Shown piece after piece: positions 51,871 through 60,769 of a stretch of DNA of 64,000 nucleotides (position 1 is the stretch's first letter; each line of letters begins with the position of its first letter). Origin of the DNA: OLB16 sp964422415 (lineage in GTDB: Bacteria; Hinthialibacterota; Hinthialibacteria; OLB16); assembly GCA_964422415.1 (NCBI GenBank), contig CAYRBI010000008.1:14389-78388 (forward strand). Reading direction: 5' to 3'. Position numbers and translations under genes: made by a program. The notes below the pieces were generated by a model. The model was not told where the DNA came from and ran no database searches. It saw only the letters and a list, made by a program, of their open reading frames with translations.

Positions 51871-51899
51871 ATAATAGAAGTATTCCATTATGCTGTCAA
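51871..51899 (-). promoter_or_regulatory. Sigma-70-type promoter of the hydrogenase operon
   Basis: On the minus strand, TTGACA (complement of 51894-51899), a 17-bp spacer and TATTAT (complement of 51871-51876) match the housekeeping consensus almost exactly; an overlapping TATAAT follows. Transcription would begin near 51864, about 90 bases before nuoE. The rest of 51775-52100 holds only an inverted repeat GTTTACC/GGTAAAC (51988-51994, 52014-52020), which lies upstream of the promoter and could be a regulator site. Confidence 0.7.
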
Positions 51900-52100
51900 G
51901 GCTCATATCGAGAAAAAAAGCGCTAATCCATCCTTTTATCATGCGAGCTATGTATGTTGACAAGATACGTGTTCTGGGTCACATTTCGTTTACCCCTGTC
52001 TTCATTATCGATCGGTAAACAGGAAAAACAGAACGACCTGGTAAAGGTGAAATAAAAGGCAAGGAAATCAGTAGAAATTTCCTTAATCTGGATAGTAAAA

Positions 52101-53201
52101 TCAGGACCCTTCCTGGTTCCTACGCAGAGAAGCGGCCCGATTGTGGAGAATGTCGGGGCTGCGAGTCACCGCAAGGGCTGCTGCTTCGGAGATCACACCA
52201 CTCATCCATAGCCGCACGAGATCCTGTTCCAGGGTTTGCATCCCCTTCTCGGTGCCTGTCTCGATGGCGGAGTAAATTTGCCCAGTACGCCCGGTGGCAA
52301 TCAGATTGGAGACCGCTGGAGTCACTCTCAGGACTTCGCTGGCAATCACCCGCTTCCCTAGGACCTCGCGGGGGTCTCTATCTCCATCAGTGGGCAAGAG
52401 GTGCTGGGAAATCACTGCACGCAGCACAAAGGAGAGCTGGCGCCGGATCCCCTCCTGTTCTTCTCCTGGGAAGACCGCGATCACCCGTTCGATCGCTCCT
52501 GTCGAATCTCCCGCATGAACCGTGGCAAACACCAGGTGGCCCGTCTCCGCGGCGGCAATCGCGGTCCGCATGGTGGGCAGGTCACGGATCTCCCCCACCA
52601 AGATCACATCCGGATCCTGCCTCAGCGCCGCCACGAGAGCATCATAGAAACTAGGGGCATCAATCCCAATCTGTCTTTGACTGACCAGGCTCATCCGGGA
52701 GCGGTGGATGTACTCGACTGGATCTTCGATGGTGATGATATGGCACCGGCGGCTTGAGTTGACCCGGTCGATCAACGTGGCGAGTGTCGTGCTCTTGCCC
52801 GAACTGGTGGGTCCAGCCAAGAGCACAAGGCCCTGCGAGAGATCGCAAAGTTGATACAGACTCACCGGTAAGCCAAGTTCATCCAGTGGCTGGAAGGTCT
52901 GATCCAATCTTCGAATCGCAACCGCCAACTCACCCTGGATTCTGAAGACATTGAACCGGAAACGTGAACCATCCGTATGGCTGAAAGCTCCATCAAGAGA
53001 ACCCTTTTCCAAGAGTGGCCCTTTGTCACGGTTTCCGATCAGGCTGTCTGTTATGAGGCCGATCTGATCATGGCTAAGCGAGGGGTTTCCAGAGGCGGGC
53101 TGGAGAGATCCATCCACACGGAAAAAGGGAGGATATCCTACCGACAAGTGGAGGTCGGTCGCCTCGATACGGATACACTCATCAAGAAGAGGGATCAGCA
53201 T
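52101..53201 (-). CDS. PilT-type twitching motility ATPase
   Basis: This 366-residue secretion-family ATPase resembles PilT, which powers type IV pilus retraction. It shows the N-terminal domain ATDLHLSVGYPPFFRVDG, Walker A GPTSSGKST, the Asp box IITIEDPVEYIH, Walker B DVILVGEIRDLPTMRTAIAAAETGHLVFATVHA and the His box. The PilT-typical late segment ISQHLLP is present; the AIRNLIRE motif of PilT is replaced by TPAVSNLIATG. No pilin or other pilus genes are nearby, so the partner machine is unknown. Confidence 0.88.
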   Translation of the reverse strand: MLIPLLDECIRIEATDLHLSVGYPPFFRVDGSLQPASGNPSLSHDQIGLITDSLIGNRDKGPLLEKGSLDGAFSHTDGSRFRFNVFRIQGELAVAIRRLDQTFQPLDELGLPVSLYQLCDLSQGLVLLAGPTSSGKSTTLATLIDRVNSSRRCHIITIEDPVEYIHRSRMSLVSQRQIGIDAPSFYDALVAALRQDPDVILVGEIRDLPTMRTAIAAAETGHLVFATVHAGDSTGAIERVIAVFPGEEQEGIRRQLSFVLRAVISQHLLPTDGDRDPREVLGKRVIASEVLRVTPAVSNLIATGRTGQIYSAIETGTEKGMQTLEQDLVRLWMSGVISEAAALAVTRSPDILHNRAASLRRNQEGS

Positions 53202-53228
53202 CGGTTTGGTTTGGCGAACTCACGGGAC

Positions 53229-53264
53229 CGGACACCGGCCTATGAACAGAAAGGCCGGTGTCCG
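53229..53264 (-). terminator. Hairpin after the xylose isomerase-like gene
   Basis: CGGACACCGGCC (53229-53240) and GGCCGGTGTCCG (53253-53264) form a perfect 12-bp stem. It lies 26 bp after the stop of the isomerase gene and before the pilT-like gene. There is no T-run, so termination is uncertain. Confidence 0.45.
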
Positions 53265-53289
53265 TGGATTTCCGTATTATAAACGGCTG

Positions 53290-54336
53290 TTACTTCGCGC
53301 CCATCAGGTGATCGAGGATCATCCGGTCGAGGGTTTCATAATCCCGTTCGGCCCGCAGCTTCTCAACCTGCTTGACATCCAGGCTCCGGACCAGATCGAG
53401 CAAGCGTAGGAAGATCTCGCGGCTGTTCTTGAGATGCTCGAGCGACCGCTCTTTCTTCTGGGTCCGCATGACCTTCACATCCATGCCGACAAACTCGCCT
53501 TTCTTCCCAAAGCCCGCGCGGTCCAGCACCCAGACTTGGTTGAAAGCACGGCGGAGGTTGGCCGACCCGAAGGATTTATCTTGATCAAACTTGAGACCGT
53601 TTTGATCGTTGAGGTGTACACTCCACAGTTTCTTGTGGGAGATCGCATAGGCCATTTCATCGGCCGGATCCAGATTGGCCAGAATGGCATGTGCGGATTC
53701 GACCAACGCGCCGACACGCTTGGGATCGTTGCAGCGGTAAGCAATACCAATGGCATGGCCAATGGTTGGGCAGAAAGCCATATCCATCGGCTCATTGGGC
53801 TTGGGTTCGATCATCAGACGTAGCTTCTTGTCGTGATCGAGCATCTTGTTGATGCCCTCAATCATCCGGTCAACAGCCAACGCCGCATCCTTGGCCTCGC
53901 GGCAATAGGTTCCCTCGCGGGCTGGCCAGTAAACGGACTGGTGGCACCCCAGAGTGTTGGCGATATCCACAGTACGCCGTGCACGGTCAATGGCCCAACG
54001 ACGGCAGGCGGCATCATTGGATGTAAAGCCACCATCGTCTCCACGCGGATCTTCCCAAGTGCGCGGCGCCACGAACTCCGTGACCAGGCCTTCGCCATCC
54101 AACATCTTCTTGACTTCTTTCGCCCGTTTGAGGGCATCCGCCAGTGAGAGTTTAGAATCAGCCACATCATCATCATGGAACTGGACGCCGGTGTACCCAA
54201 GTTTACGGTACATCTTGATCTTCTCTTCGAAAGCGAAGGAATCACGAGTGACGGGACCAAAGGGATCGGCCCCCTCGTGAATATTCCATGGGCCAAACGA
54301 AAAGCGGTACTGTGAATCTTTACTGGTTGCGGCCAT
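53290..54336 (-). CDS. Xylose isomerase-like TIM-barrel protein
   Basis: This 348-residue protein matches the short, actinobacterial-type xylose isomerases. The N-terminus is YRFSFGPWNIHEGADPFGPVTRD, followed by GYTGVQFHDDDV (catalytic His region) and YWPAREGTY. The metal-ligand strands are LMIEPKPNEP and the later VESAHAILANLDP, VHLNDQNGLKFDQD. It would convert D-xylose to D-xylulose in the cytoplasm. A strong AAGGAGGAG site precedes the ATG. No xylulokinase is adjacent. Confidence 0.87.
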   Translation of the reverse strand: MAATSKDSQYRFSFGPWNIHEGADPFGPVTRDSFAFEEKIKMYRKLGYTGVQFHDDDVADSKLSLADALKRAKEVKKMLDGEGLVTEFVAPRTWEDPRGDDGGFTSNDAACRRWAIDRARRTVDIANTLGCHQSVYWPAREGTYCREAKDAALAVDRMIEGINKMLDHDKKLRLMIEPKPNEPMDMAFCPTIGHAIGIAYRCNDPKRVGALVESAHAILANLDPADEMAYAISHKKLWSVHLNDQNGLKFDQDKSFGSANLRRAFNQVWVLDRAGFGKKGEFVGMDVKVMRTQKKERSLEHLKNSREIFLRLLDLVRSLDVKQVEKLRAERDYETLDRMILDHLMGAK

Positions 54337-54604
54337 GACACTACTCCTCCTTAACTCTTATAAACCTGGATGACGCCGTGCATGCACATGGCGTTGGCGG
54401 GACAAGACTTGCTGCTCCTCCCCGGAGCCGTGCCATGGGGACAGGCCGGTTCCGGGAAGGATCATGCCAGATTGATGGAATATCACCAAGGGGAGCAGGT
54501 TTGTCCGATGGTGATGTACATGAGAGAAGACCTCTCCCCTTCCCCTCTTCCATATGATTCCAGTGAGCAGGATGTCTCAAGGAAGGGGGCTGGGAGGTCT
54601 GGGC

Positions 54605-56083
54605 CTACATCCTCTCCACCAGTACCGGGCTGCGTGCGGCGGTGACTTCATCGAGCTTGCGGACTGGTGTCGTCCAGGGAGCCTCATCGATGAGCTCAGG
54701 GCTGTTCAGGCACTCCTCGCGGACCTTCTCCAGGATGCCCGCGAAGGTTCGCAGGGTCTCAGGGGTCTCGGTCTCGGTCGGTTCGATCATGAAGGCCTCG
54801 TGAACAATCAGCGGGAAATAGACCGTGGGGGCATGAACCCCGTAATCGAGTAGCCGCTTGGCCAGCCCGATGGCCCGTTGCTTCCCGGCATCCGCCTCCT
54901 TGATGTTGAGGACAAACTCGTGCATGCACACTCCCGCATAGGCCGCGGGGAAATGCTCTTGGATAAGCGCCTTGAGATAATTGGCGTTGAGAACCGCATA
55001 ATGGCTGTTGCCGCGAATGCCCTCTAAGCCATGTTGGCGGATATAAACATAGGCCCTGACCAAAATCCCAAAATTGCCCCAGAAGGCGCTCAGTGCACCG
55101 ATCGAGTCCGGACGATCAAAATCCATGCGGTAACCACCCTCTCCGTCAGTGGCTCCGACGATCCTGGGTACAGGCAGAAAGGGTTCCAGGTGAGCCTTTA
55201 CCCCGACCGGTCCACCTCCAGGACCACCACCACCATGGGGGGTCGAGAAGGTCTTATGAATGTTGATGTGGACGACATCGAAGCCCATATCACCGGGACG
55301 CGCTACACCGGCAATGGCATTCAGGTTGGCGCCATCGTAGTACAACTGCCCCCCGGCCTGGTGCACCAGCTGGGCGATCTCGAGGATGTCTTCTTCGAAC
55401 AACCCCACCGTATTCGGGTTAGTCATCATCAGCCCGGCCACACGGTCGTTAAGGGCTTCCTTGAGTTTGGCAATGTCTACCCGGCCGCGCTCATTCGATG
55501 GGATTTGTACGGTATGGAATCCAGCTAGAGCCGCACTCGCGGGGTTGGTGCCATGGGCCGAATCGGGGACCAGGATCGTGTCCCGTTGGGTTTGTCCGGT
55601 TTTCTGAAGATAGGCGCGGATCAACAGTAGCCCAGTGAACTCACCCTGAGCGCCGGCCAGCGGGCTCAGGGTGAAGGCATCCATGCCAGCGAACTGACAG
55701 AGCATCTCCTGTAGGGATACCATCAACTCCAAAGCCCCCTGGCAATCGGTGGCCCGCTGCAGTGGATGGAGATTCACAAAGCCCGGATCCGCGGCGGCTT
55801 CATCGTTGATCTTCGGGTTGTACTTCATGGTGCAAGAACCAAGCGGGTAGAACTGGCTATCGATGCAGATGTTGAGCTGCGAGAGCCGTGTGAAGTGACG
55901 GACTACGATGGGTTCGGTCAGTTCGGGTATTTGGAGAGGTTCGGTCCGTACCAGATTCTCTGGCAAGAGGTGGGTGGCCGAGAGCACATCCGAGGGTGGA
56001 ATGGTGTAGCCCCGCCTCCCTGCTCTCGACAGCTCAAACAATGTGGGTTCTAACCGGCTGGCTTGGGTTTTTGGTTCGTACAT
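54605..56083 (-). CDS. gcvPB: Glycine dehydrogenase (decarboxylating) subunit 2, GcvPB
   Basis: This 492-residue C-terminal subunit of the two-subunit P-protein carries the PLP lysine (Lys277 in HINIHKTFSTPHGGGGPGGGP). Family blocks LGSCTMKYNPKINDEAAADPGF, SPLAGAQGEFTGLLLIRAYL and PDSAHGTNPASAALAGF are complete. With GcvPA, GcvH and GcvT it cleaves glycine to CO2, ammonium and methylene-THF. None of those partners is in this window. A CAGGGAG ribosome site precedes the ATG. Confidence 0.95.
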   Translation of the reverse strand: MYEPKTQASRLEPTLFELSRAGRRGYTIPPSDVLSATHLLPENLVRTEPLQIPELTEPIVVRHFTRLSQLNICIDSQFYPLGSCTMKYNPKINDEAAADPGFVNLHPLQRATDCQGALELMVSLQEMLCQFAGMDAFTLSPLAGAQGEFTGLLLIRAYLQKTGQTQRDTILVPDSAHGTNPASAALAGFHTVQIPSNERGRVDIAKLKEALNDRVAGLMMTNPNTVGLFEEDILEIAQLVHQAGGQLYYDGANLNAIAGVARPGDMGFDVVHINIHKTFSTPHGGGGPGGGPVGVKAHLEPFLPVPRIVGATDGEGGYRMDFDRPDSIGALSAFWGNFGILVRAYVYIRQHGLEGIRGNSHYAVLNANYLKALIQEHFPAAYAGVCMHEFVLNIKEADAGKQRAIGLAKRLLDYGVHAPTVYFPLIVHEAFMIEPTETETPETLRTFAGILEKVREECLNSPELIDEAPWTTPVRKLDEVTAARSPVLVERM

Positions 56084-56344
56084 ATGGGGAACTCCCTGAG
56101 AAAATAACCAACCAAGTTTCCCCGATGGAGCGGACGGATTCTAGGGGGGGGAGGGGAATGTGTAATTGTAGTGCCGAATTCTCTTGATCGAGTGATTCGA
56201 CAGCCACAACTTGGATCATGGATTAGGAGAACTACTAAACAGTCCCCCATGCCGGTTTCCGGCACCCACAAAGGATGAAAATCGAGTCCGTGGTCTGTTG
56301 TTAGCCGGTGGCAAGGCAACGCGATGGGATCCATTGCACACGTT

Positions 56345-56489
56345 TTCATGCCGCCGCCCCCGGAGCGCTGTCACACCGGGGACGACGGCATGAAGGACAC
56401 GATGGCTCTGTTCTCTAGACGGGTTTGATCCCCGTGCTAACAATTATTTGACTGGTGGAGGATGCTGAGGGGTTCTTCCACGGACCGTG
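56345..56489 (+). ncRNA. Structured leader of unknown type upstream of the uronate isomerase-like gene
   Basis: Three successive hairpins can form. The first is a 19-bp stem with two C-A mismatches (56345-56363 with 56376-56394). The second is a shorter one around CGGG-TTTGATC-CCCG. The third is around GTGGAGGA...TTCCAC at 56454-56480. They lie 50-200 bases before the start at 56547. I match them to no known riboswitch. The remaining part of 56084-56344 shows nothing recognisable. Confidence 0.4.
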
Positions 56490-56546
56490 TGAGTTTATTT
56501 TCCTCCCTGAATGATACAGCCACTGATTGTGAGAGGAGAGATCCCC

Positions 56547-57794
56547 ATGTCAGCACCAATAGCAACCGGAGAGATACGCGCTCAAGTCCAAGACTCCGTG
56601 AACCAGGTTCCGGTCCTGGATATTCATACCCATGTCTATGATGTCCCCTTCGGGGAGCTGCTCCTGTGGGGAATTGATGAACTGCTCACTTATCATTATC
56701 TGGTGGCGGAAGTCTTTCGCGCTACACGGACCGGGGCAGAGCAATTCTGGGCGATGAGCAAGTCCCAACAGGCGGATCTGATCTGGCAATCGCTCTTCCT
56801 TGAACGGTCACCGGTCTCCGAGGCCTGCCGTGGAGTTCTCACCACTCTCCAGGAATTGGGCTTGGATACCGCCAGCCGCAACCTGAAAGACTACCGCGCC
56901 TTCTTCCACGCCACGAATGCACGTGAGCATGTGGACCGGGTGTTCCGCACCGCCAAGTTGAGATCGGTGGTGATGACTAATGACCCCTTTGATTCCATAG
57001 AGCGGCCAGTCTGGGAGAAAGGGCTCGACCTTGATCCACGTTTCAAGCCGGTGCTACGTATGGACCCCATTCTGACCTCTTGGGAAAACACCAGTCAGAT
57101 CCTTAAGGAGTGGGGATATGCCACCACACCTTGTCTCGATTCCCAGAGCAAGCAGGAGGTCCGTCGTTTTCTGGAGGAGTGGATCGCCAAAATGAAGCCG
57201 GTCTACATGGCAGTCTCGCTTACCCCGGAATTCTGTTACCCGGATTCCTCGGCGACCACGACCTTACTGGAGGAGTGCATCCTTCCGGTGGCACACGAGA
57301 AGGGGCTGCCCTTCGCCATGATGATTGGGGTCAAACGCCAGGTGAATCCGGCGTTACGTCTCGCGGGGGATTCGGTGGGACGCTCCGATGTGGGCTCGGT
57401 AGAACGCATCTGCGAGAAGCACCCGAAGAACAAGTTCCTGGTAACCTTCCTCTCACGCGAGAACCAGCATGAAGTCTGTGTCACCGCGCGTAAGTTCCCC
57501 AACCTGATGCTCTTTGGTTGCTGGTGGTTCATGAATAATCCCAGCATTATCGAGGAAATCACTCGCGAGCGCCTCGAACTCCTCGGCCTCTCCATGATCC
57601 CGCAGCATTCGGATGCGCGGGTGCTCGATCAGTTGGTTTACAAATGGAAGCACTCCAAGGCGTTGATCGCGAAGGTGCTCACTGACAAGTACGAGGACCT
57701 CGCGGCCACCGGCTGGCGGGTGACCCGCGAGGAGATCGACCGCGATGTGAACCGGCTCTTCGGGGGGAACTTCGAGGAGTTTCTGGGGGCGTGA
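56547..57794 (+). CDS. Glucuronate/uronate isomerase-like amidohydrolase-fold protein
   Basis: This protein of about 415 residues starts with the metal-binding His-x-His in VLDIHTHVYD. It contains blocks resembling glucuronate isomerase (FGELLLWGIDELLTYHYLVAEVF; FFHATNAREHVDRVF; SVVMTNDPFDSIERP; FKPVLRMDPIL; FLVTFLSRENQHEVCVTARKFPNLMLFGCWWFMNNP). Uronate isomerase (UxaC) usually has about 470 residues; this is shorter and divergent. It would open a path for uronic acids or a related sugar. GGAGAG 7-8 bp before the ATG at 56547 supports this start over 56511. Confidence 0.8.
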   Translation: MSAPIATGEIRAQVQDSVNQVPVLDIHTHVYDVPFGELLLWGIDELLTYHYLVAEVFRATRTGAEQFWAMSKSQQADLIWQSLFLERSPVSEACRGVLTTLQELGLDTASRNLKDYRAFFHATNAREHVDRVFRTAKLRSVVMTNDPFDSIERPVWEKGLDLDPRFKPVLRMDPILTSWENTSQILKEWGYATTPCLDSQSKQEVRRFLEEWIAKMKPVYMAVSLTPEFCYPDSSATTTLLEECILPVAHEKGLPFAMMIGVKRQVNPALRLAGDSVGRSDVGSVERICEKHPKNKFLVTFLSRENQHEVCVTARKFPNLMLFGCWWFMNNPSIIEEITRERLELLGLSMIPQHSDARVLDQLVYKWKHSKALIAKVLTDKYEDLAATGWRVTREEIDRDVNRLFGGNFEEFLGA

Positions 57795-57941
57795 GGCTGG
57801 TTTCAAGGTCTTTTTCATCCCATTGGGAAAGATCTACTGATAGTTTTTTCCCCCAGTTCCGCTTTGGACAAGGGGACATCATAATAATGAGGTGGATAGT
57901 GCGAGTAAGGTGATCTGTTCAAGCAAGGAGGTGTAACTGCC

Positions 57942-58169
57942 ATGCTGACTCTTCAAGCGGATGCAACTGTTTCATCAGAGGGTACCGTGACTGTGTCCGT
58001 GTCATCAGAAATCGAGCCAGGTTCAAAGGTGGGTGTCTTCCTTGTATATCGTGACACTCCGGAGGACCGGTCAGTTGAACCTCTTGATCTTCCTTCGCAT
58101 GATTTTGGTCCGTGGCCTACTGGTCTTTCCTTAAGAAGAGAGAGCATTTATGCCAACGATGACCGTTGA
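57942..58169 (+). CDS. Small antitoxin-like protein upstream of a broken PIN gene
   Basis: This 75-residue protein has a beta-rich sequence (LTLQADATVSSEGTVTVSVSSEIEPGSKVGVFLVYRD). No family is confidently recognised, but beta-stranded proteins of this length commonly precede PIN toxins as antitoxins. A strong AAGGAGG ribosome site lies 8-10 bp before the ATG. It overlaps the following PIN fragment by 20 bp, as toxin-antitoxin pairs do. Confidence 0.65.
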   Translation: MLTLQADATVSSEGTVTVSVSSEIEPGSKVGVFLVYRDTPEDRSVEPLDLPSHDFGPWPTGLSLRRESIYANDDR

Positions 58170-58422
58170 CGAGATTTTTCAGGATGTAAAGCGTTTCGAG
58201 GAACAGTTTCGGATTGCTGAGGATGGTCCATCTGTGACTCTACTATTACTCGATTTACTCCACGAGTTTCCAACTGCAGGTAAGCAAATCCACGATGCCA
58301 ACATTGTTGCCACTATGCTTTCGGTGGGAATTGGTCATCTCTTGACGGACAACATGGTAGACTTCGAAAGATATTCCACGTTGATCAAAATACATCCTTT
58401 GACGACTACTGAGATTCTCTAG
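58150..58422 (+). pseudogene. PIN-domain (VapC-like) toxin, N-terminally truncated
   Basis: The 90-residue frame matches only the second half of a PIN ribonuclease. GKQIHDANIVATMLSVGIGHLLTDNMVDFERY is the usual C-terminal acidic and core region. The first third, with the invariant DTN metal-binding Asp, is missing; an ATG lies where the deletion joins. The toxin is therefore very likely dead, while the antitoxin-like gene survives. It converges on the next gene 11 bp away. Confidence 0.75.
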
Positions 58423-58433
58423 ACTGTTGCTCT

Positions 58434-59819
58434 TCAGAACATCTTCCACCCAGAAACCCCTGTACTGCTCTCGGTTGGTGTGGGTGTCGGCTCCAGTTCT
58501 GGTGTGGGATCGATGACCAGGATGGCCGCCCGGCCACCTTGGAGAGTGACCTCGCTTATCGCTGTGTAGTCCACACGCCATTCGCTGGGAGGGATACCGC
58601 TTTCTGGCACAAAGCCTCCCCCGGTGGGTTGTGCCAGGTAAAAAGTTCCACCCAGATCCACGGTATGTGCCGATCCACCGGTGTTCACCAGGACTAAGCC
58701 ATTGCTATAAGAACGTGTAAAAACTCCCCACCCGTCAATATAAAGATCATTCACCGTGGACGGAGCGGTGCCCGTGGGAGCGCCGATAGGGATTTCATAC
58801 TCAGGCCACCACTCCGGCTCGTAACCCTGCTCCAGGTTGATATAGGTCTTGCTCCCCTTGATCAATAGATACGAGCCAAGTTCGAAAAGACGGGTATCCA
58901 CCGAATCCGTACGATAGGATTGCCCAATCAAGCACTTGCCGGCATTGATCAGCCCCAGACAACGATTCATCTGCAGCTTCCAATCCGTCTCACCATATGA
59001 CTCCCATACATCGTAACCGAACCCCTCGATCATCACCCCATCGGTTCCGCTGTAATCGGTTGTGTCACGGGTGGTCACCCACGAGCCCGCGTTGGGGATC
59101 AGGTAATACCGTTCACCGAAACGGGTTTTGACAAAGGTGATAAAGTCCCGGATGCGATCCGCCCAGGCACTCTCGAAGGTCAGATCATAAGCTGGCAGAA
59201 CCGGATTGTAGGTGTTAGCCCCGAGATAGCTGGGGATCGAGAGACTATCCGCGAATAGGCCATCGTCATCGTTGTTCGCCAATTGTTCAAGGACCTGACC
59301 AATCCACCATTCTCTCCAACTGGTGTCCTCGAGATTCATCACATACCACCCGTAGGTGCAATTCAATACCCGTTGCCCGCCATAGAGATAGAACCAGCTG
59401 TCCTGCACGGCCGTATCGCCAGGCCATTCCTGGACCCAGTTGGTATTGATGATATGCAAATAAGTTCCTGTCGGCGTACAACCTTCCTGGGTGGAACGGT
59501 ATCCGAGCCCCAGCCCCAGCCGGTAATGGAGGATGATGAAACCAGGATTAACCGCCCGTAGGCTGTCAGCACTGGAGCGGGTCATCTTTTGAGTACCGGC
59601 ATAATGCGTAGCGCAGAAGGTGATTTGCCCGGGCGAGAGCTGCCCGGACAGCTGATCGTTGAAGATATGAATTCCCTCGGTGGTGCCGGGTAAGGGCCGA
59701 CGGGTGGCGGCGGGAGTGGCTGTGGGGGTGGGGGTGGGTTCCTGCGCACTCGTTGTGATGGGAGATTCAAAACTCAGCCAGACTCCCAGCAGGATGCCAA
59801 GAAGAGTTTGCGTGCGCAT
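58434..59819 (-). CDS. Secreted putative glycoside hydrolase (GHL15-like)
   Basis: This 461-residue protein starts with a signal peptide (MRTQTLLGILLGVWLSFESPITTSAQ) and a Pro/Thr linker (PTPTPTATPAAT). A TIM-barrel-like catalytic region follows: GFIILHYRLGLGLG, WYVMNLEDTSWREWWIGQV, DDGLFADSLS, YYLIPNAGSW, DGVMIEGFGYD. The acidic strand ends DDGLFADS and MIEGFG resemble putative glycosidases of the GHL15/GH114 type. A beta domain and a second Pro/Thr tail (PTPELEPTPTPTES) end it. The substrate is unknown. Confidence 0.7.
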   Translation of the reverse strand: MRTQTLLGILLGVWLSFESPITTSAQEPTPTPTATPAATRRPLPGTTEGIHIFNDQLSGQLSPGQITFCATHYAGTQKMTRSSADSLRAVNPGFIILHYRLGLGLGYRSTQEGCTPTGTYLHIINTNWVQEWPGDTAVQDSWFYLYGGQRVLNCTYGWYVMNLEDTSWREWWIGQVLEQLANNDDDGLFADSLSIPSYLGANTYNPVLPAYDLTFESAWADRIRDFITFVKTRFGERYYLIPNAGSWVTTRDTTDYSGTDGVMIEGFGYDVWESYGETDWKLQMNRCLGLINAGKCLIGQSYRTDSVDTRLFELGSYLLIKGSKTYINLEQGYEPEWWPEYEIPIGAPTGTAPSTVNDLYIDGWGVFTRSYSNGLVLVNTGGSAHTVDLGGTFYLAQPTGGGFVPESGIPPSEWRVDYTAISEVTLQGGRAAILVIDPTPELEPTPTPTESSTGVSGWKMF

Positions 59820-59896
59820 GGAGACGCCTCCTTCCTGGTTTGGGCCGGTGGAACCATTGGTTGCCCAGTAAAAGGGTGATTTGGTTTCACCATGGC

Positions 59897-59915
59897 TTCC
59901 CGCCTTCGCGGGAAT
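59897..59915. repeat. Interspersed repeat copy cut by the assembly gap
   Basis: TTCCCGCCTTCGCGGGAAT is identical to the core of the repeat at 21163-21188 and runs directly into the N block. Confidence 0.75.
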
Positions 59916-60015
59916 NNNNNNNNNNNNNNNNNNNNNNNNNNNNNNNNNNNNNNNNNNNNNNNNNNNNNNNNNNNNNNNNNNNNNNNNNNNNNNNNNNNNN
60001 NNNNNNNNNNNNNNN
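59916..60015. other. Assembly gap (100 N)
   Basis: Exactly 100 N are present, the usual placeholder for a gap of unknown size. The left flank is an interspersed repeat, which probably caused the break. Real length and content are unknown. Confidence 0.98.
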
Positions 60016-60045
60016 CCATGGCGCTCCTCATATTCTATTGGCTCC

Positions 60046-60708
60046 TCAACGTTTTCTGGCCAGCATCAAGCCATCGCCGATGGGAACCAGGCTACAACTC
60101 ACACGTGAATCGTTACGAATCTTCTCGTTTAAGGCGCGGATGGCCACCGTCTCCTTGGACTGGTCGGAATGATCCGCGACTTGTCCCGCCCAGAGCACAT
60201 TATCGATGGTGATCAATCCACCGGGGCGGAGCAGCTGTAGCGCGGCCTCATAGTAGGCATCGTAGTTGAGCTTGTCCGCATCGATGAAAGCAAAATCGAA
60301 AGTGCCCTTGTCACCATTGGAAAGCATCAGACCGAGTGTCTCCAAAGCCGGGGCGATGCGCAGGTCGATCTTGTGGTCTACTCCCGCTTCTTTCCAGAAC
60401 CGTTGGGCAATGCCAGTCCACTCCGCATTGATATCACAGGCCACCACGCAGCCATCCTCCGGCAGATGAAGGGCGACACACAGTGCGCTGTAACCGGTGA
60501 AGGTCCCGATCTCAAGAGCTTTCCGTCCCCCAAGTAACTCCACCAACAGCCCCATGAATTGCCCTTGATCAGGAGATATCTGGCAGGAGCGTTCATCCAT
60601 CCGCATGGTCTCCTCACGCAGACGGCGTCCCACCTCACTCTCGCGGAGCGTTGCGGTGACCAAGTAGTCATAAAGGACTTCGCTGACTTCGATTGTACGG
60701 TTCGCCAT
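60046..60708 (-). CDS. SAM-dependent O-methyltransferase (caffeoyl-CoA/catechol type)
   Basis: This 220-residue class I methyltransferase has the SAM-binding motif KALEIGTFTGYSALCVAL, the acidic ACDINAEW, and the metal-dependent active-site stretch FDFAFIDADKLNYDAYYEAAL with LITIDNVLWAGQV. The motifs are complete for a divalent-metal O-methyltransferase. AGGAAG stands 5-6 bp before the ATG. Substrate is unknown. Confidence 0.92.
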   Translation of the reverse strand: MANRTIEVSEVLYDYLVTATLRESEVGRRLREETMRMDERSCQISPDQGQFMGLLVELLGGRKALEIGTFTGYSALCVALHLPEDGCVVACDINAEWTGIAQRFWKEAGVDHKIDLRIAPALETLGLMLSNGDKGTFDFAFIDADKLNYDAYYEAALQLLRPGGLITIDNVLWAGQVADHSDQSKETVAIRALNEKIRNDSRVSCSLVPIGDGLMLARKR

Positions 60709-60731
60709 GGTCTTCCTTGTGCTAACAGAAA

Positions 60732-60758
60732 CCCCCGGCCGGAGTCCCGGCCGAGGGG
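60732..60758 (-). terminator. Hairpin between the sugar isomerase-like gene and the methyltransferase gene
   Basis: A stem CCCC/CGGCCGG with CCGGCCG/GGGG around an AGTC loop (60732-60758, one bulged A) lies 11 bp after the isomerase-like stop. It has no strong T-run, so the genes may still be partly co-transcribed. Confidence 0.45.
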
Positions 60759-60769
60759 AATTTCATCAA

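Noticed and set aside
56400..56440. GGGTTTGATCCCC segment resembling a tRNA or tmRNA T-arm
   Set aside because: No acceptor stem, anticodon arm or CCA end can be placed around it.
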